Shown in pieces: positions 12,058-24,035 of a stretch of 64,000 nucleotides of DNA. The translations under genes and the position numbers were made by a program. The DNA lies in the NCBI RefSeq assembly GCF_010183535.1, contig NC_071330.1, positions 15,605,717 to 15,669,716 on the forward strand, written 5' to 3'. The notes under the pieces were generated by a model that saw nothing but the letters and a program-made list of their open reading frames with translations, did no database searches and was not told the DNA's origin. Position 1 is the first letter of the stretch; each line of letters begins with the position of its first letter. This DNA comes from Caenorhabditis remanei. Lineage: Eukaryota; Nematoda; Chromadorea; Rhabditida; Rhabditidae.

Positions 12058-13649
12058 TTAATACCCAGTAGAACTGGTTGCGCCTCCCTTCTTCGCCTTC
12101 TTCTTTTTCTCATTCTTCGGTTTGGTTACAGTAGTCTTAGTGGCTACAGTAGTACCCGGCTTGGTCGTTGCGCTCTTTCCGGTGGTGGCAACAGTTGTCT
12201 TCTTATTCGTGGATTTTGGTGTCATTTGAGAATTGCTCGCCGCAGATCCCGATTCCATATCATTTTTCTTGGCGTTCTTTTTCTTCTTACGACAGTAAAA
12301 GAAGATTGCACCGGAGATGCAGATGAAAATGACACCAAAAATCAGTACAGCCACTAGAACACCGTTTGAAGACGCGGCAGTGGTTGTTGTTTCAGCTCCC
12401 GTGTCGGTAGAGTTGTTGGGCGACGATGCACCACCGAATTCCTCGCAGATGGTTGGTTCTGAAAATTCGGACCATAATTCTCTAATTTTGCAATCAAATT
12501 TTCAATTGATCATAGAGGTCATAGAGGATACGGTGGCTACGGTGGCTATGGACGGGGCTACGGTGATTGGGGGCGTGGCTATGGTGGTTACGGTGGTTAC
12601 GGTAGTTACGGTGGATGGGGAGACAGATGGAGATGGGTTTTTGTTTTTCTCAAACTTTTTTTGCTCTCTTATTGATGTTTTTGAATTTTATTATTTTTAC
12701 AAATAAAACATTTAATTCCACGTATTTTGACTCTAAAATCATCAAAATCCACTGGAAATTCACAAAGTTACAGATTTTCGAAAATTTTCGAAAATCCAAA
12801 AATCACCGAAACGACCGTAACACTTTAAATTTTGCTCTGGACTATTTCAAAATTAATTTTTTAGATTCAGCACGTCAAGACCTTTCATATGAGTATAATC
12901 ATGACCTATTTTGGATCATTTTAATTTTCAGCCTACTGTATGCGCCTTTAAAGTCGGAATTTTCGAAAACTTTTGAATACTTTAAAAAATAGTCATAATT
13001 ATACTCATTTGAAAGGTCTTCACGAGAGAAATTCAAAATGGCGCGACTTTAGCGCGTTGGAGTTTTCAAAATTTCAACGTTTTTCGCAAAAATCATAGTT
13101 CAACCAAATTTTTTGCCGACTATTTACATTCTTTGAACTACCTTTTGTTTCTAGATATCAAATTTTGACCAATTTTCGTTTAAGTCAACAAATTTAAACT
13201 CGATTTTCAGTAAAACTCGGATTTTCCGCATTTCAAGTCAATTTCACCCGGTTTCTGTCATTTTTAATTTAAAAAAAACGCAAAAAAATGTGGTTTTAAG
13301 CCCCGAATTTGGTTTTTTCGTACATTTTTCCATTGAAAACAAAGGTTTTTTCCCTGGAAACCCCCCAAACTCACTGTTCGCCGCACCTCCCTTGCAATAC
13401 TTCTTCATCGCCTTCTTCGCCGCATGCTCACAATCATCTCCATGCCATTTACGAAAACTGCATCCATCCAGAATGTGCTCCTTGTATACTGTATCGCAGT
13501 CTGAAATTTTATGAATCAGTGTTTTTGAAAAGTTTGATCTACTTACCCTCAATCCCGCAATTAATATCCAGATACTGTATGAACAACTGCTCGTAGACGT
13601 CCTCGTTGCTCTCCAACTCGATTTCTTTGATATTTTGGAGCGCCGGCAT
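12058..13649 (-). CDS. Membrane half of the local family, no signal-peptide exon
   Basis: Three exons at 13649-13547, 13500-13375 and 12458-12058 give 209 residues with matching phases. The first exon starts MPALQNIKEIEL and then aligns with family exon 2 (YEQLFIQYLDINC against YEYLFMKYLEKDC). The second is 126 bp like family exon 3 and keeps the Cys pattern. The last encodes C-E-E-F, a transmembrane helix at about 111-132, YCRKKKKNAKK and a Thr/Lys-rich tail. No signal-peptide or A-x-x-CP exon is visible upstream, so the protein is either a signal-anchor form or a broken gene. Its 916-bp intron contains an opposite-strand peptide-gene remnant and a hairpin repeat. Confidence 0.75.
12511..12711 (+). 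pseudogene. Orphan GGY-rich mature-peptide exon inside an intron
   Basis: This reads as a Gly/Tyr-rich run (GYGGYGGYGRGYGDWGRGYG and so on). Sequence and 3' flank match exon 2 and the 3' UTR of the peptide gene at 16084, down to ACAAATAAAACATTTAA. There is no signal-peptide exon upstream and the in-frame stop of the parent has been lost, so the frame runs on into former UTR. It lies antisense in the intron of the 12058-13649 gene. I read it as a decayed duplicate. Confidence 0.75.
12869..13020. repeat. Hairpin repeat (AGTATAATCATG family)
   Basis: CACGTCAAGACCTTTCATAT and AGTATAATCATG on the left are mirrored by ATAATTATACTC and GAAAGGTCTT on the right. The copy lies in the intron of the minus-strand gene. 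The middle contains the family's typical CCTACTGTATGCGCC. Confidence 0.75.
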
Positions 13650-14276
13650 TTTTTTTGTTGATTTTTTGTCTTTGGGAGAATCCACGTTCCTTAAGTAGCC
13701 AGGGACATTTGTCCTGGCCGAGTGGCCGGGTAGAACCGCCCGTGCTAAGACTATCGGTGACCGGGTGGCACGGTTATCATCTTTTTTTCCTTTTTTTTAA
13801 ATAATTTTTTTAATGTCCTCTTCTTATATCAAACAATTTACACGTTAATACTTCAATACTATCTATTTTCAACAACCCTTTATAAAAAATGGGTTAAAGG
13901 CGCAGAGGTAGGTCAAATGTCAAAATGCACCAAACGTAGTCATGATTGTACTCTTTTGAAAGGTCTCAGCCCGGTAAACATGAAAAATACTTTTTGAAAG
14001 TTTTAGATAAATTCTGATGGAGCTACGAGAGTATTTATGGTTTTTGATAAATTTTTCGAAAATCTGTAACTTTTTCAATTAGGGGAGCATATGTTCGCTG
14101 TTTTTTCTATTGAAAAAAGGGAAGTCCAGAGAGGAGTGTAGCGCGGACAAAATGAGGATTTGATTTCAAGATTTTTCTAACCGAGATTTCCAGCCAATGA
14201 GGAAAACTAAAATTACAAAAAAACGTTATTTATTTGAATTAAAAACTACAAAAAATGAACAAGTAAAAGGAGACAT

Positions 14277-15308
14277 CTAATATCTTTGTGCTCCTGCAGT
14301 AGCCTCGGCTCCAGTAGGGATTGGTGCTCCAGTCGGTGTCCCAGTCGGTGCTCCAGTATTGAAGTTGTTAGTAGCAGTTGATTGCTTGGTGGTTCCCGAG
14401 ATAGTGCCCGATCCAGACATTGTTCCAGTCATGTTCTGCTTACTCTTCTTCTTCTTTCTACAGTAGAAGAAAATGGCGATGGCTAGGACAAGAATGATGA
14501 TGGCTCCAACTGCACCACCGATAATGAGAATCATCTTTGTTGAGCTGGTCGTGGAAATGTATTCAGAACATAATGAGTGAGCTGAAAATAAGAAAATTTG
14601 AACATTGTAAAACTAGACTTTAAATTTATCACTTACCCGATGATCCATCCTTCTGACAATATTTCGGCAGTGCATCATCATATCCTTTCATACATTGCGA
14701 AGCTTCATTTTTGAAAAAGTCACAACCTTTGGCAACGTAGTCACGAGAGCTCTCCTTACACCCTGAAATATTCCAATTTTCAAATAATAAGCTTAAAAAA
14801 TGCAATTGGTACCGTTCATTAAACAATCTTTTCCCAAATACATCATAAACAGATATTCGTAAGCCGCACTATCAGTTAAATCCTTTATATTCTCCATATT
14901 GTAGACTCGGAAACCATAGTGATGTCTGAAATTATTTTATTTTATCATTAAAGTAATATATATAATGAAAAATTACCCTTCATCATATTGAACTGGGATT
15001 CCAACATCTTCAGGAAACTCCGGCTCTGAATTACAATTTGAATATGAGGAAAGCCTTAGACTATTTGGTTTTTTGGTTAAAAATCCTTCAACTTCTATAA
15101 ATTTAAACTTGTCCGAAGTCGTTCCTCCAGCTTCTGCTAGAGGATAGGTGGAATCAGAATAAATGTTCCAAATAGTAGCCCTCCATAATCCAAGTTCTTT
15201 GCTCGGGCAATGCATGGCAATAGAGAATTTGTATGTAGTGTCCCCCGAACTTTGACAAGTGGCGATGAACAGTCCAAAGACAACAACGAGGACGATGAGA
15301 AGACGCAT
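14277..15308 (-). CDS. Type I membrane protein, local four-exon family, member 3
   Basis: Exons 15308-14977, 14925-14813, 14762-14637 and 14581-14277 give 291 residues. Exon lengths and phases match the two divergent paralogues at 7-9.5 kb. It has a signal peptide (MRLLIVLVVVFGLFIATCQS), an A-x-x-CP extracellular module with GGTTSDKFKF, and the Cys-containing segment (CKESSRDYVAKGCDFF). A transmembrane helix at about 208-231 is followed by YCRKKKKSKQN and a Gly/Thr/Ser tail ending AGAQRY. The tail is closest to that of the 7175 gene. The start is the ATG after the CATATAAGCTGG box. Unknown function. Confidence 0.85.
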
Positions 15309-15339
15309 CAATAGTTGATTGTGGTTATTTTCTGAGAAA

Positions 15340-15462
15340 ATTCCAGCTTATATGCACTTTTTTCTGGGCTACTCGGCCATGACATCCGGGCGTCGGTCAT
15401 GTCAGGGTATGACAGGGGTGCCTTAGGCCAAAGGTCGACCACCTTTTTGAAAATAAGTTGGT
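15340..15462 (-). promoter_or_regulatory. Shared promoter module of the membrane-protein family
   Basis: This upstream segment repeats the palindrome arm and spacer found at 8274-8374, including GGGCGTCGGTCATGTCAGGG, CCAAAGGTCGACCACCTTTT and the TATA-like CATATAAGCTGG. The second, inverted arm is missing, so this is probably the ancestral single-copy arrangement. Confidence 0.75.
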
Positions 15463-15679
15463 CGGAATAAAAAATTTAAAACATTCTATTACGTAAGTTC
15501 TTGTTTTCAGTCAGTTCTGCATAGTGTCAATTTTTTTTTCATAAATAGTAGTGATTTTTTGGAATTTTGAATATTTTTTATCGGGGCGGTCGCCCCATGA
15601 AAATCCAAAAATCACCAAAACTACCTTAACTTGTTACATTTTGCCCCAGACAATTTGTAAAGCAAACTTTCAAATTAAG

Positions 15680-15830
15680 CACGTCGAGACCTTTCATATG
15701 AGTATAATCATGACCTATTTTGGAGCATTTTGATTTTCAGCCTACAGTATGCGCCTTTAAAGTCGGAATTTTCAAAAATTTTCAAAATCCTCTAAACCTA
15801 GTCATGATTATACTCATTTGAAAGCTTTTG
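15680..15830. repeat. Hairpin repeat (AGTATAATCATG family)
   Basis: CACGTCGAGACCTTTCATAT plus AGTATAATCATGAC is mirrored by GTCATGATTATACTC and GAAAGC. The middle holds CCTACAGTATGCGCC. Confidence 0.75.
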
Positions 15831-16083
15831 GCTTGCTGATTCCAAAAATATTATTTTCAAAAGACTCTGCAGCTACCGTAACCCAATACCACCAGTTTTC
15901 TAGTGATGACTCATAATTTTAGGTATTCCCCAAATCAAAGTTTGTACTTTTTAAAGAAATGAGAAATTTGACGAATTACGAGGATCATAGTGAAAATAAG
16001 GAACTAATAGTTGTATTCCCCAAATCCATTTTCCAATTTTATTGATATAAAATAGATCAAAAAAAATGTAGATCACAAAAAAA

Positions 16084-16547
16084 ATGCGATCAATACTTTT
16101 ATTTTTGGCATTTCTTGTACTGGCTGAGGCTGTCGGAGTCCATCCGACGAAACACGTGGAATCGACGGCTGTAGATCAAAATTTCGGTCATGCCAACGCA
16201 GGAATCTGGAAAAATAACGGGTAGGTACAGTAACCCGGATCATGAAAAAATTTGGATCCAGGATCCAATTTTTTTAAAAATTTTAAAAATTTTTCAGCAA
16301 AAAACGTGAAAAACGCTATGGATACTATGGCGGATACGGTGGATATGGTGGATATGGTGGATATGGAGGATACGGTGGTTACGGTGGTTACGGTGGCTAC
16401 GGTGGCTATGGAGGATACGGTGGTTACGGAGGATACGGTGGCTATGGACGTGGGTACGGTGGATACGGTGGTTACGGTGGATACGGTGGATACGGTGGAT
16501 GGGGACGACGTGGTGGATGGGGACGCAGATGGGGATGGGGGAGATAA
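16084..16547 (+). CDS. GGY-repeat secreted peptide precursor (caenacin/NLP-like)
   Basis: Two exons, 16084-16220 and 16298-16547, give 128 residues. Exon 1 encodes a signal peptide (MRSILLFLAFLVLAEA) and a short pro-region. The intron is phase 2. Exon 2 opens with KKREKR, a convertase-type basic site, then about 76 residues of GGY/GGYGG repeats ending in GGWGRR and RWGWGR. This is the layout of the C. elegans GGY-rich NLP and caenacin antimicrobial peptides; assignment is by composition, not by search. A TATA-like GATATAAAAT lies about 35 bp upstream and AAATAAAAC follows the stop. A decayed duplicate of exon 2 lies at 12511. Confidence 0.85.
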
Positions 16548-16776
16548 TTGTTTTTTTGTCTGAAATTTTTTTTGCTCTATTGTTAATATTTTTGAATTTT
16601 AGTATTTTTACAAATAAAACATTTAACTTCACGTATTTTGACATTTAAACCATCAAAATCCAACAAATTCCCAAAGTTACAGATTTTCGAAAATTTTCGA
16701 AAATCCAAAAATCACCAAAACTACCGTAACTTGTTAAATTTTGCCTCAGACAATTTTTAAAGCAAATTTTCATATT

Positions 16777-16922
16777 CAGTACGTCAAGGCCTTTCATATG
16801 AGTATAATCATGACCTATTTTGGAGCATTTTGATTTTCAGACTACTGTATGCGCCTTTAAAGACGGAATTTTCAAAAATTTCCAAATATAGTCATGATTA
16901 TACTCATTTGAAAGGTCTCAAC
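16777..16922. repeat. Hairpin repeat (AGTATAATCATG family)
   Basis: TACGTCAAGGCCTTTCATAT and AGTATAATCATGAC are mirrored by GTCATGATTATACTC and GAAAGGTCTC. It lies directly downstream of the GGY peptide gene. Confidence 0.75.
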
Positions 16923-17839
16923 GAGCTACATTCAAAAAATTAGGTTTCAGAGAGATTGGACATGTCTGGCGTGACTTTGGCGCGTTTGAATTTTCAGAAT
17001 TTTAACGTTTTTCAAAAAAACTTCTCAAAAATTGAAGTTTGACTCAATTTTTTCAATTTTTTTCAAAGTTTTACAATCCCTATACTATTTTTATTTCTAA
17101 ACACCAAATTTAACCAATTTTCGCCTGTTGGTCAAACACTGACCTACCTACCTCCATGTTTTTTGTAGAAGACCTGTTTACCCCACCTCCCTGCCGTCAT
17201 TAGACTAAATTTGATCTCTGATAGGGAAGAAAAAAGAAAATCAGAAGATTAGTGCGTGTTTGAGGAATTGGGAAGAGATAGATAGGATATTTTGGAAAAT
17301 TGAGTCAAACTTTTTAAAAATCAAAAAATTTATGGAATTTCGAAAAAATTTGAAAATTCTAGAAATACCAGATTCGCTTGAAAACCATATATTTCACTCA
17401 GTTTTGTTTGAAACATTAAAAAAAAACCATATTTTGAAAATCAGCACGTCAAGATCTTTCGAATAAATATAATTATGTCATACTTCTGAATATTCAGTTT
17501 TTCAAAAAAAAAAAATTTCAAACCTATTTTTGGACCAAATTTCAAAAAATTCAAATACAGCCATTATTATGTTTATTTGAAAGGTCTAAACAAACTAAAT
17601 GTAAAAGTATAAACTTCATATACTTAGGCTCACAACTGACCGAGATATCGCTGATCTAAGAATATCAGATTTTCGAAATTCTGTCACTTTTTCAATTTTT
17701 ACATTTTTTCAATTATTTTTTGAAGAAATGAAACATAATTTTTTTTTCTGATTCTAAAATTTCTGCAGGCTTGTTTTTCAGCATTTTCACTACATCTTCA
17801 ATTGAAAATTTGCAAAAATTTATTCCAAAAGACAAAAAA

Positions 17840-18082
17840 TCAATGAATTATCAAAAACTCCGTATTCCTCTGACTATTCACCACTTCCTCATTGATTCTT
17901 CTCTGCTGATTGTTCAGTGTCATTCGTTGTCCCTGATTTGACATGGTTGGACGGTTTGGGTCGAATTTTCTGTGAAAAAAAGATTAAAAATTAATAAAAA
18001 ATCAATAAAATACTCACCTGGCAGCATTCACATGACAACTAAACAGAAATAATAGGAATATGAAAGAAAAAATTATTTTCAT
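17840..18082 (-). CDS. Small secreted Asn/Gln/Arg-rich peptide
   Basis: Exons 18082-18018 and 17969-17840 give 64 residues. Exon 1 is a pure signal peptide (MKIIFSFIFLLFLFSCHVNA). A phase-2 intron of 48 bp follows, and exon 2 begins at ARKF and encodes a hydrophilic segment with RPTMSNQGQRMTLNNQQRR. The exon design and intron phase match the neighbouring peptide genes although the mature sequence does not. It has no Cys and no recognisable family. It could be a neuropeptide-like or antimicrobial peptide. Confidence 0.65.
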
Positions 18083-19014
18083 TTTTATTTTCGAAAAAAA
18101 AGAAGTTTTAGTCTGTTACTATTTGTTTTCTAAAGACACAAAGGAAATTGTGTAATGCTATTTTCTCTGATCGTCTGCGTCCTATCGATTATCGGTCAGA
18201 AGGTACGACCGGTTTTTCGTGTTTCTTACGAATAGAAACTTTGTGGGAATAAAAAAACGCGTGGTTTTTATTGAAAAATGCCAATAATCCATAAGGGTAT
18301 GGTAGTTTTCATGGTGAGGAGGATACTGTAGTTGGAGTCAGCGACTCTAACCGCCTAAACAATTCAAAATTTTCAGAATATAGGAATGATTATAGTCAAA
18401 TGAAAGCTGAAAACGCGCAGATTCTGAATATCTTGGTTTGAAGAGTTTATACGTAAAACTACCGTAACTCGTTAAATTTTGCTCTGAACTTTTTTCCAAC
18501 TAAATTTTCAAATTCAGCACGTCAAGACCTTTCATATGAGTATAATCATAACCTATCTTGAAGCATTTTGATTTTCAGCCTACTGTATTCGCCTTTAAAG
18601 TCGTAACTTTTGAAAATATTTAAATATAGGCATTTTATACTTTTGAAAGCTGGTGACTCGCTGATTCTAAACATATGAATTTTATAAAGCTTGTGTTAAT
18701 AATACCGGGGTTACGGTAGAAATCGTGTTCGAAAATTTTCGAAAATCTCTAATTCATCCCGTTTTTTTGAATTTCATTTTTATAGCTTTTTTTCATAAGT
18801 TCGTTTCAGGAAAAAAATTGCAGATTTTTGCTCCCAAAACATTCTTATCACTATTGTTTATCCGGTCTCTATTCTATTTTTTTTTGTTGAAAAATTCCTT
18901 CGAATTCCCTAAACAGTGCAAGACCACGTGTTGTAGTGAGTAGTAGTACATAGTTATCACACTGTATATAAGAGAACATTCACATATTAAAAAAATAGTT
19001 TTTTGATTGCAAAA

Positions 19015-19919
19015 ATGAAAAAAATATTATTTTTCCTACTTCTACTATTCCTAAGTTCCTATGGATTCCCAATTGAAGAATCTGAAAATAAAAATTCTGG
19101 AAATCCCAAAAAATCTGAAATTTCCTATGCTACTGAAATTGTTGAAAACCCAGCGACAGACAAAATAACTGACATTTCTGGAAATCCAAAAGATGCAGAG
19201 GTTATTGATGGGAAGTACGGTGGAGGAAGTGAGAAGTGAGTTTCTAGCTTCGAAGGACGCGCCAAAGGTGCGCCAGCTAGTCAGAAATAGTTTTATGAGG
19301 AAGAAGAAGACATTCTACAAGTTTTTGTGTTTAAAATTTGGAAAAATATAAAAAATATAAAAAGTTATGGATTTTCGAAAAAATTCGAATTTTAAAATTT
19401 TTTCGATTTTCAAACTTTTTTTCAAAACCTCGTAACTTTTTTCATTTTCAACATTTTCTGTTGATTTTTGGCTGAAAATGTCCGAAATTTTACCAATTTT
19501 TGCTGAATTTATAGTTAACACTCTTTTTTCCCGGAAAACCCACATTGCTGCCGAAGAATTGAGTTGGTTACTGTATATGGGATATGGAAACGCGCCCAAG
19601 GTGCACCAGCTAGTCGGAATTATGTTTGTTGGAATGAAGAAGACAATTTGCATGTTTTCATGTAAAAATTTCAAAAAATATAGAAAATTAAAAAAGTTAT
19701 GGATTTTCGAAAAAATTCGAAAAAAAAAATTTCAAAAAAAATTTTTTAATAGTATTTTTTTTAATTTTCAGAACATCTCGTGTCGCCCGTCAATATTACT
19801 ACTATCCAAGTTACGGTTATGGATATGGCTATGGTTATGGATTCTACGGATCGTCCCGCTTGATTCGAATGTGTATGCGCTGGGTTTGGGGATGCTCGAT
19901 TACGAATTACAGGGCATAA
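19015..19919 (+). CDS. Tyr-rich secreted peptide precursor with conserved pro-region
   Basis: Exons 19015-19235 and 19772-19919 give 122 residues. Exon 1 has a signal peptide (MKKILFFLLLLFLSSYG) and an acidic pro-region containing ATEIVENPATDKITDISGNP and AEVIDGKY. The phase-2 intron is followed by TSRVAR, a furin-type R-x-x-R site, then a Tyr/Gly-rich stretch (QYYYYPSYGYGYGYGYGF) and a Cys/Trp-containing end. The pro-region is shared with the genes at 24309 and 26739, while the mature part differs. A TATATAAGAG box lies about 50 bp upstream. Confidence 0.8.
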
Positions 19920-20118
19920 TTACAAGATAATTACCTGTTTTAATTGGCTAAAAATAACATTATAATATCTTCCAAGTTTTTCAGTTAGAATCATTGGAAA
20001 AATGTTTAAAAAAATTAAAAAGTTACAGATTTTCGAAAAATTCGAAAAATCATGAGCACAATTTCTACCGTAACCCCGGTGTTATTGACACAAGCTTTAT
20101 AAAAATTGTATTTTTAGG

Positions 20119-20273
20119 ATCAGCAAGTCACCAGCTTTCAGGAAAGTATAATCATGACTATATTTGAACATTTTCAAAAATTACGACTCTAAAGGCGCAT
20201 ACAGTAGGCTGAAAATCAAAATGCTGCAAAACTAGGCACGATTATACTCATTTGAAAGGTGTTGACGTGCTGA
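20119..20273. repeat. Hairpin repeat (AGTATAATCATG family)
   Basis: CAGCAAGTCACCAGCTTTCA with AGTATAATCATGAC on the left; GCACGATTATACTC with GAAAGGTGTTGACGTGCTGA on the right. The arms are more diverged than in other copies. Confidence 0.65.
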
Positions 20274-20622
20274 GTTCAAAAATTAAGTTGAAAAACAGTA
20301 CAGAGCAAATTTAACGAGTTACAGTAGTTTTGGTGAGCTCTGGATTTTCGAAAATCTGTAACTTTGTGAATTTTTGTTGGATTTTGATGGTTTTGGTGTC
20401 AAAACACGTGGAATTTTTGAAATTATCTGTGTAAATAATATCAGACAGCAGAAAACTAAATTCGAGCAATAATTACCGGGTTACGGTACTTTTAGTTTTC
20501 GAAAATTTTCGAAAATCTGTACCTTTGCAAATGTAGGCAATTTATCAGTATAAGACATGTTGATACAACAAAAATATTTTGAAAACACAATTTCACATTT
20601 CATATTATCATAATCAAAGGGC

Positions 20623-21995
20623 TTAACGTCCCCATCCATATCCACCGTATCCACCGTATCCTCCCCATCCACCGCCCCACGGACGACGCCATCCCCATGG
20701 GCGGCCCCATCCCATTCCATACGGACGGCCCCATCCCCAGCCGCCCCATCGTTTTGAGCGAGAGTGGTCGGGTCTGAAAGAAATTATGTTATTTCTTGCA
20801 AAAATCTTTCAGAAAAAGTGAAATTCGAAAATTTTCGAAAATCTTAAATTACAAAATCAACCGTAACCCATTCGGATGTAATCTGAGAATTTTGAATTTA
20901 ATATTTTTAGAATCAGCACGTCAAGACCTTTCAAATGAGTATAATCATGGTCTATCTTGGAGCATTTTGATTTTTAGCCTACTGTATGCGCCTTTAAAGT
21001 TGCATTTTTTGAAAATTTTCAAAAATTTCCAAATATAGGCATGATTATACTCATTCAAACCGTCTTATCTTGCTGAATCTGAAAATATAAACTTCAGTGA
21101 GAATAGAGCACAATTTCATGAGATATGACTGTTTTTGTTGTGAAATTTTTTCGAAATTTTTCGAAGTTCTGTATCTTTTGGAATTTAGAGTGTTTTTTTT
21201 TGGTTTTTTTTAATAAAGTGCTTGATTTATGCTAAGCTACTGTTAAAAAGTAGTTTCAAACAGTATTAACAAAAAGTTATTATCGTACCTTTAAAGTCGT
21301 GGCGAGACCCAAAATCTTGAAATCACAAAACTTTAAAAAATTTTCCAAAGTATATCATGATTATACTCATTCGAAAGCTATTATTTTCATGATTCCGGAA
21401 ATGTTAATTTTATTAATTTAGAGCAAAAATTAAAGCTAAAGGGAGTACGCGCCTTTAAAATTGTGGCGGGAACCAAAAAAATCAAAAAATTTTCAAAAAA
21501 TCAGATTTGTCATGAGTATACTCATCTGAAAGCCCTTGAAACGGTGATTTCAAAAATATAATTATTCTTGAATTTGGCGCAAATTTGACCGAGTTACGGT
21601 AGTTTTAATGAGATTGGCTAGAGCGCAGAGATACCAGACACTCTGCTTCTCTCACCTCGAAATTCAAAATTTTCAGAATATAGGCTTGACTATACTTTTT
21701 TGAAAGCTCTCGGCGAGCTGAGTGTGAGAGTAGTGTTCGATTTTTAGAAAAATGCTGTTATTTCGGATTTTCAGATTTTTTCAGCCAAAAAAATTTTGGA
21801 ATTTTTTTTTCAATTTTTTTGAAAATCACAAAGTATTCCAACTCACCCATCAACTTCCACCACACCATCCTTTTCCACACCAAACGGTCCGTGCTCCGGA
21901 GCCCACTCGCTTACAGTATGCTCTTTGCCACTAGGCGCCGAGAGTACGGTAGCCAGCAGCAACGCAAGACACCCGATAGCCAATAGAAGACGCAT
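20623..21995 (-). CDS. Gly/Trp/Arg-rich secreted peptide precursor (caenacin-like)
   Basis: Exons 21995-21847 and 20773-20623 give 99 residues. There is a signal peptide (MRLLLAIGCLALLLATVLS), a pro-region with EWAPEHGPFGVEKDG, and a phase-2 intron of 1,073 bp carrying hairpin repeats. Exon 2 reads GPDHSRSKR, a clear convertase site, then about 41 residues rich in WG, GRP and GGY (WGGWGWGRPYGMGWGRPWGW and so on), basic and Cys-free. Composition and layout fit caenacin/YGGW-type antimicrobial peptides. A TATAAATTT box lies about 50 bp upstream of the start. Confidence 0.8.
20915..21063. repeat. Hairpin repeat in the intron of the 20623 gene
   Basis: CACGTCAAGACCTTTCAAAT with AGTATAATCATG is mirrored by GCATGATTATACTC. 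Further half-copies lie near 21350, 21505 and 21675 in the same intron. Confidence 0.7.
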
Positions 21996-22822
21996 TTTTT
22001 GAAATTAAAAAACTTAATTGGGTAATTAGTGGATCCCGGCAAATTTATACTCGAGAAAACCAGATTTCGGAATCAAATTTTCGTATTTTTCGTATTTTTC
22101 GCCAAACACCGCCTCCCGACGCACGTGGATTACCCAGATCGACCGTTTTTAGGCCGAAATGACGTGATTTTTCGTCTTAAAAAACTAATTTTGCATAGTA
22201 GACCACTCATTGTTCGTCAAATTCAAATTTCGGTGGGATAGACATCGAGAAAATCGAAAAAGGACAGAAATCAGAACATTAAATTAGGCGTCTGCCGTGA
22301 TATCGGCTGGGAGGGGAACTGGTTTTTTTTCGGTTGGTAGATCAAAACATGGGAACAGAGAAACACACATAATTAGACAAAATGATGATATGGGTTAGTG
22401 TAGTTTGGAGTGGTCAAAATTCGAAATAAAAAATTTTTCAAATAAAAAAAGCGATCATAGAAAACGCGGAAATGGTACGCCAGCTAGCTTGAATTTTTAT
22501 AGGATTTCCAGAGAATTTATATATCTGCTAGAAAAATAGTTTTAAGAAAAAAAACAAAAAATAAAAAAGTTATGGATTTTTGAAAGTTTCGGAAAAAAAA
22601 TTTGAAAAATCAGAAAAAAAAATTTCATCAAAAATACGCGCCGAAGGCACGCCAGGAAAATGAATAAATTGTTTTTTTTAAAAATTTTTTTAGTTCTAAC
22701 GATTTTGCACATTTTAGGCTTTATAAGAAAATATCAAGAAATAAAAAAGTTGTGGATTTTCGAAATTTTTCGAAAATCTCAAAATTTTTCAATTTTTCAA
22801 TTTTAATACTTTTATTGAATTC

Positions 22823-22983
22823 AGCACGTTAGGACGGTTCAAAAAAGTATAATCATGACAATATTTAAAGCAAGTTGGGTCCCGACGCGAAAACTACAGT
22901 AACCCAGACCATTTTCGTGCCAAGACCTAATTTTCGACAAACCTAGGCATGATTATACTTTTTTGAATCGTCAAAACGTGCTG
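22823..22983. repeat. Hairpin repeat (AGTATAATCATG family)
   Basis: TTCAGCACGTTAGGACGGTTC and AGTATAATCATGAC are mirrored by GCATGATTATACTT and GTCAAAACGTGCTGAATTC. This is a GGTTC-type subfamily, also seen at 24036 and 27968. The interval 21996-23462 has no other gene that I can recognise. Confidence 0.75.
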
Positions 22984-23462
22984 AATTCAATAAAAGTACT
23001 GAAATTGAAAACGGAGTCTAATTGACTGAAATTTTTTCAAAACGAAATTTTCGAAATTTTTCGAAAATCCATAACTTTTTTATTTTTCAATATTTTTTCA
23101 TGATTGTTAGCTTAAAACATGCATAATTGTTTTAACTCGTCTAAAAAATTATATTATTTGTCTGGCGCACCTTTGCCGCGTTTTTCGTTGTTCAAGAGTT
23201 ACAAATCAATTTGGGATGTGAAAATGTTTATTCAAAGGTTTTTTTCTTGATATAACAAAATTTTCGGAATTTTTATTTTTTCTGGTCTGACTGGCGCACC
23301 TTTGACGCGTTTTCGCCCAACGACACGCCAGCCATGTACTATCAAAGAAACCAGTCGCCAAAACCAGTGATAACAATGAAATGGTTCCACTTTTAAAGGC
23401 GCATTGTCCTCGCAGCGTATATATACAGAAAATTCGAGAAATTCTAGAAAAAGTAGATCAAA

Positions 23463-23709
23463 ATGAATTTCGCTACAGTACTCCTGTTCTTACTCACTAT
23501 TTTGGGAATGGTCGTGGCACAAGTGGAATACGGAGAGATTCAGTATCAGTGAGTGTTTTTTTTTTGATAATTATAATTTAATTATATAATTATATAAAAT
23601 AAAAAACTCCAGCCGAGTCGCGAAACGACAATTCAACTTTGGCCGGTGGGGACGCCAGATGGGACAACGTGGAGAGAATTATGGAAGAGGATGGGGACAG
23701 CAGTGGTGA
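23463..23709 (+). CDS. Very small secreted Gly/Arg/Gln/Trp-rich peptide precursor
   Basis: Exons 23463-23548 and 23613-23709 give 60 residues. A signal peptide (MNFATVLLFLLTILGMVVA) and short acidic pro-region are followed by a phase-2 intron of 64 bp, the site HRVAKR, and a 26-residue basic mature peptide starting QFNFGRWGRQMG and ending WGQQW. The N-terminal Gln could form pyroglutamate. A TATATATA box lies about 45 bp upstream. Its layout matches the other peptide genes here; the antimicrobial role is inferred. Confidence 0.8.
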
Positions 23710-24035
23710 TACGACAAAAAAAATATTCTGAAATTTTGGAAAATTTTATTAGTTTAAGAAAAAACGCCTTTTTGAATAAACATTTTTACATCAAAATTGC
23801 TTTATAACTCCTGAAAATCAAAAAACGCGCCAAAGGTGCGCCAGACACTTGATATATTTTTTTAAAGACAAGTTAAAACGATTCTGCGTATTTTAAACTA
23901 ACATTCATGGAAACATATTGAAAAATAAAAAAGTTGGAGATTTTCGAAAATTTTCGAAAATTTCGAAAATCTGAAAATGCTCAATTTCAGTCTATTGGAC
24001 TCTGTTTTTGTTATCATTTAGTTTTTCGAACTCAC

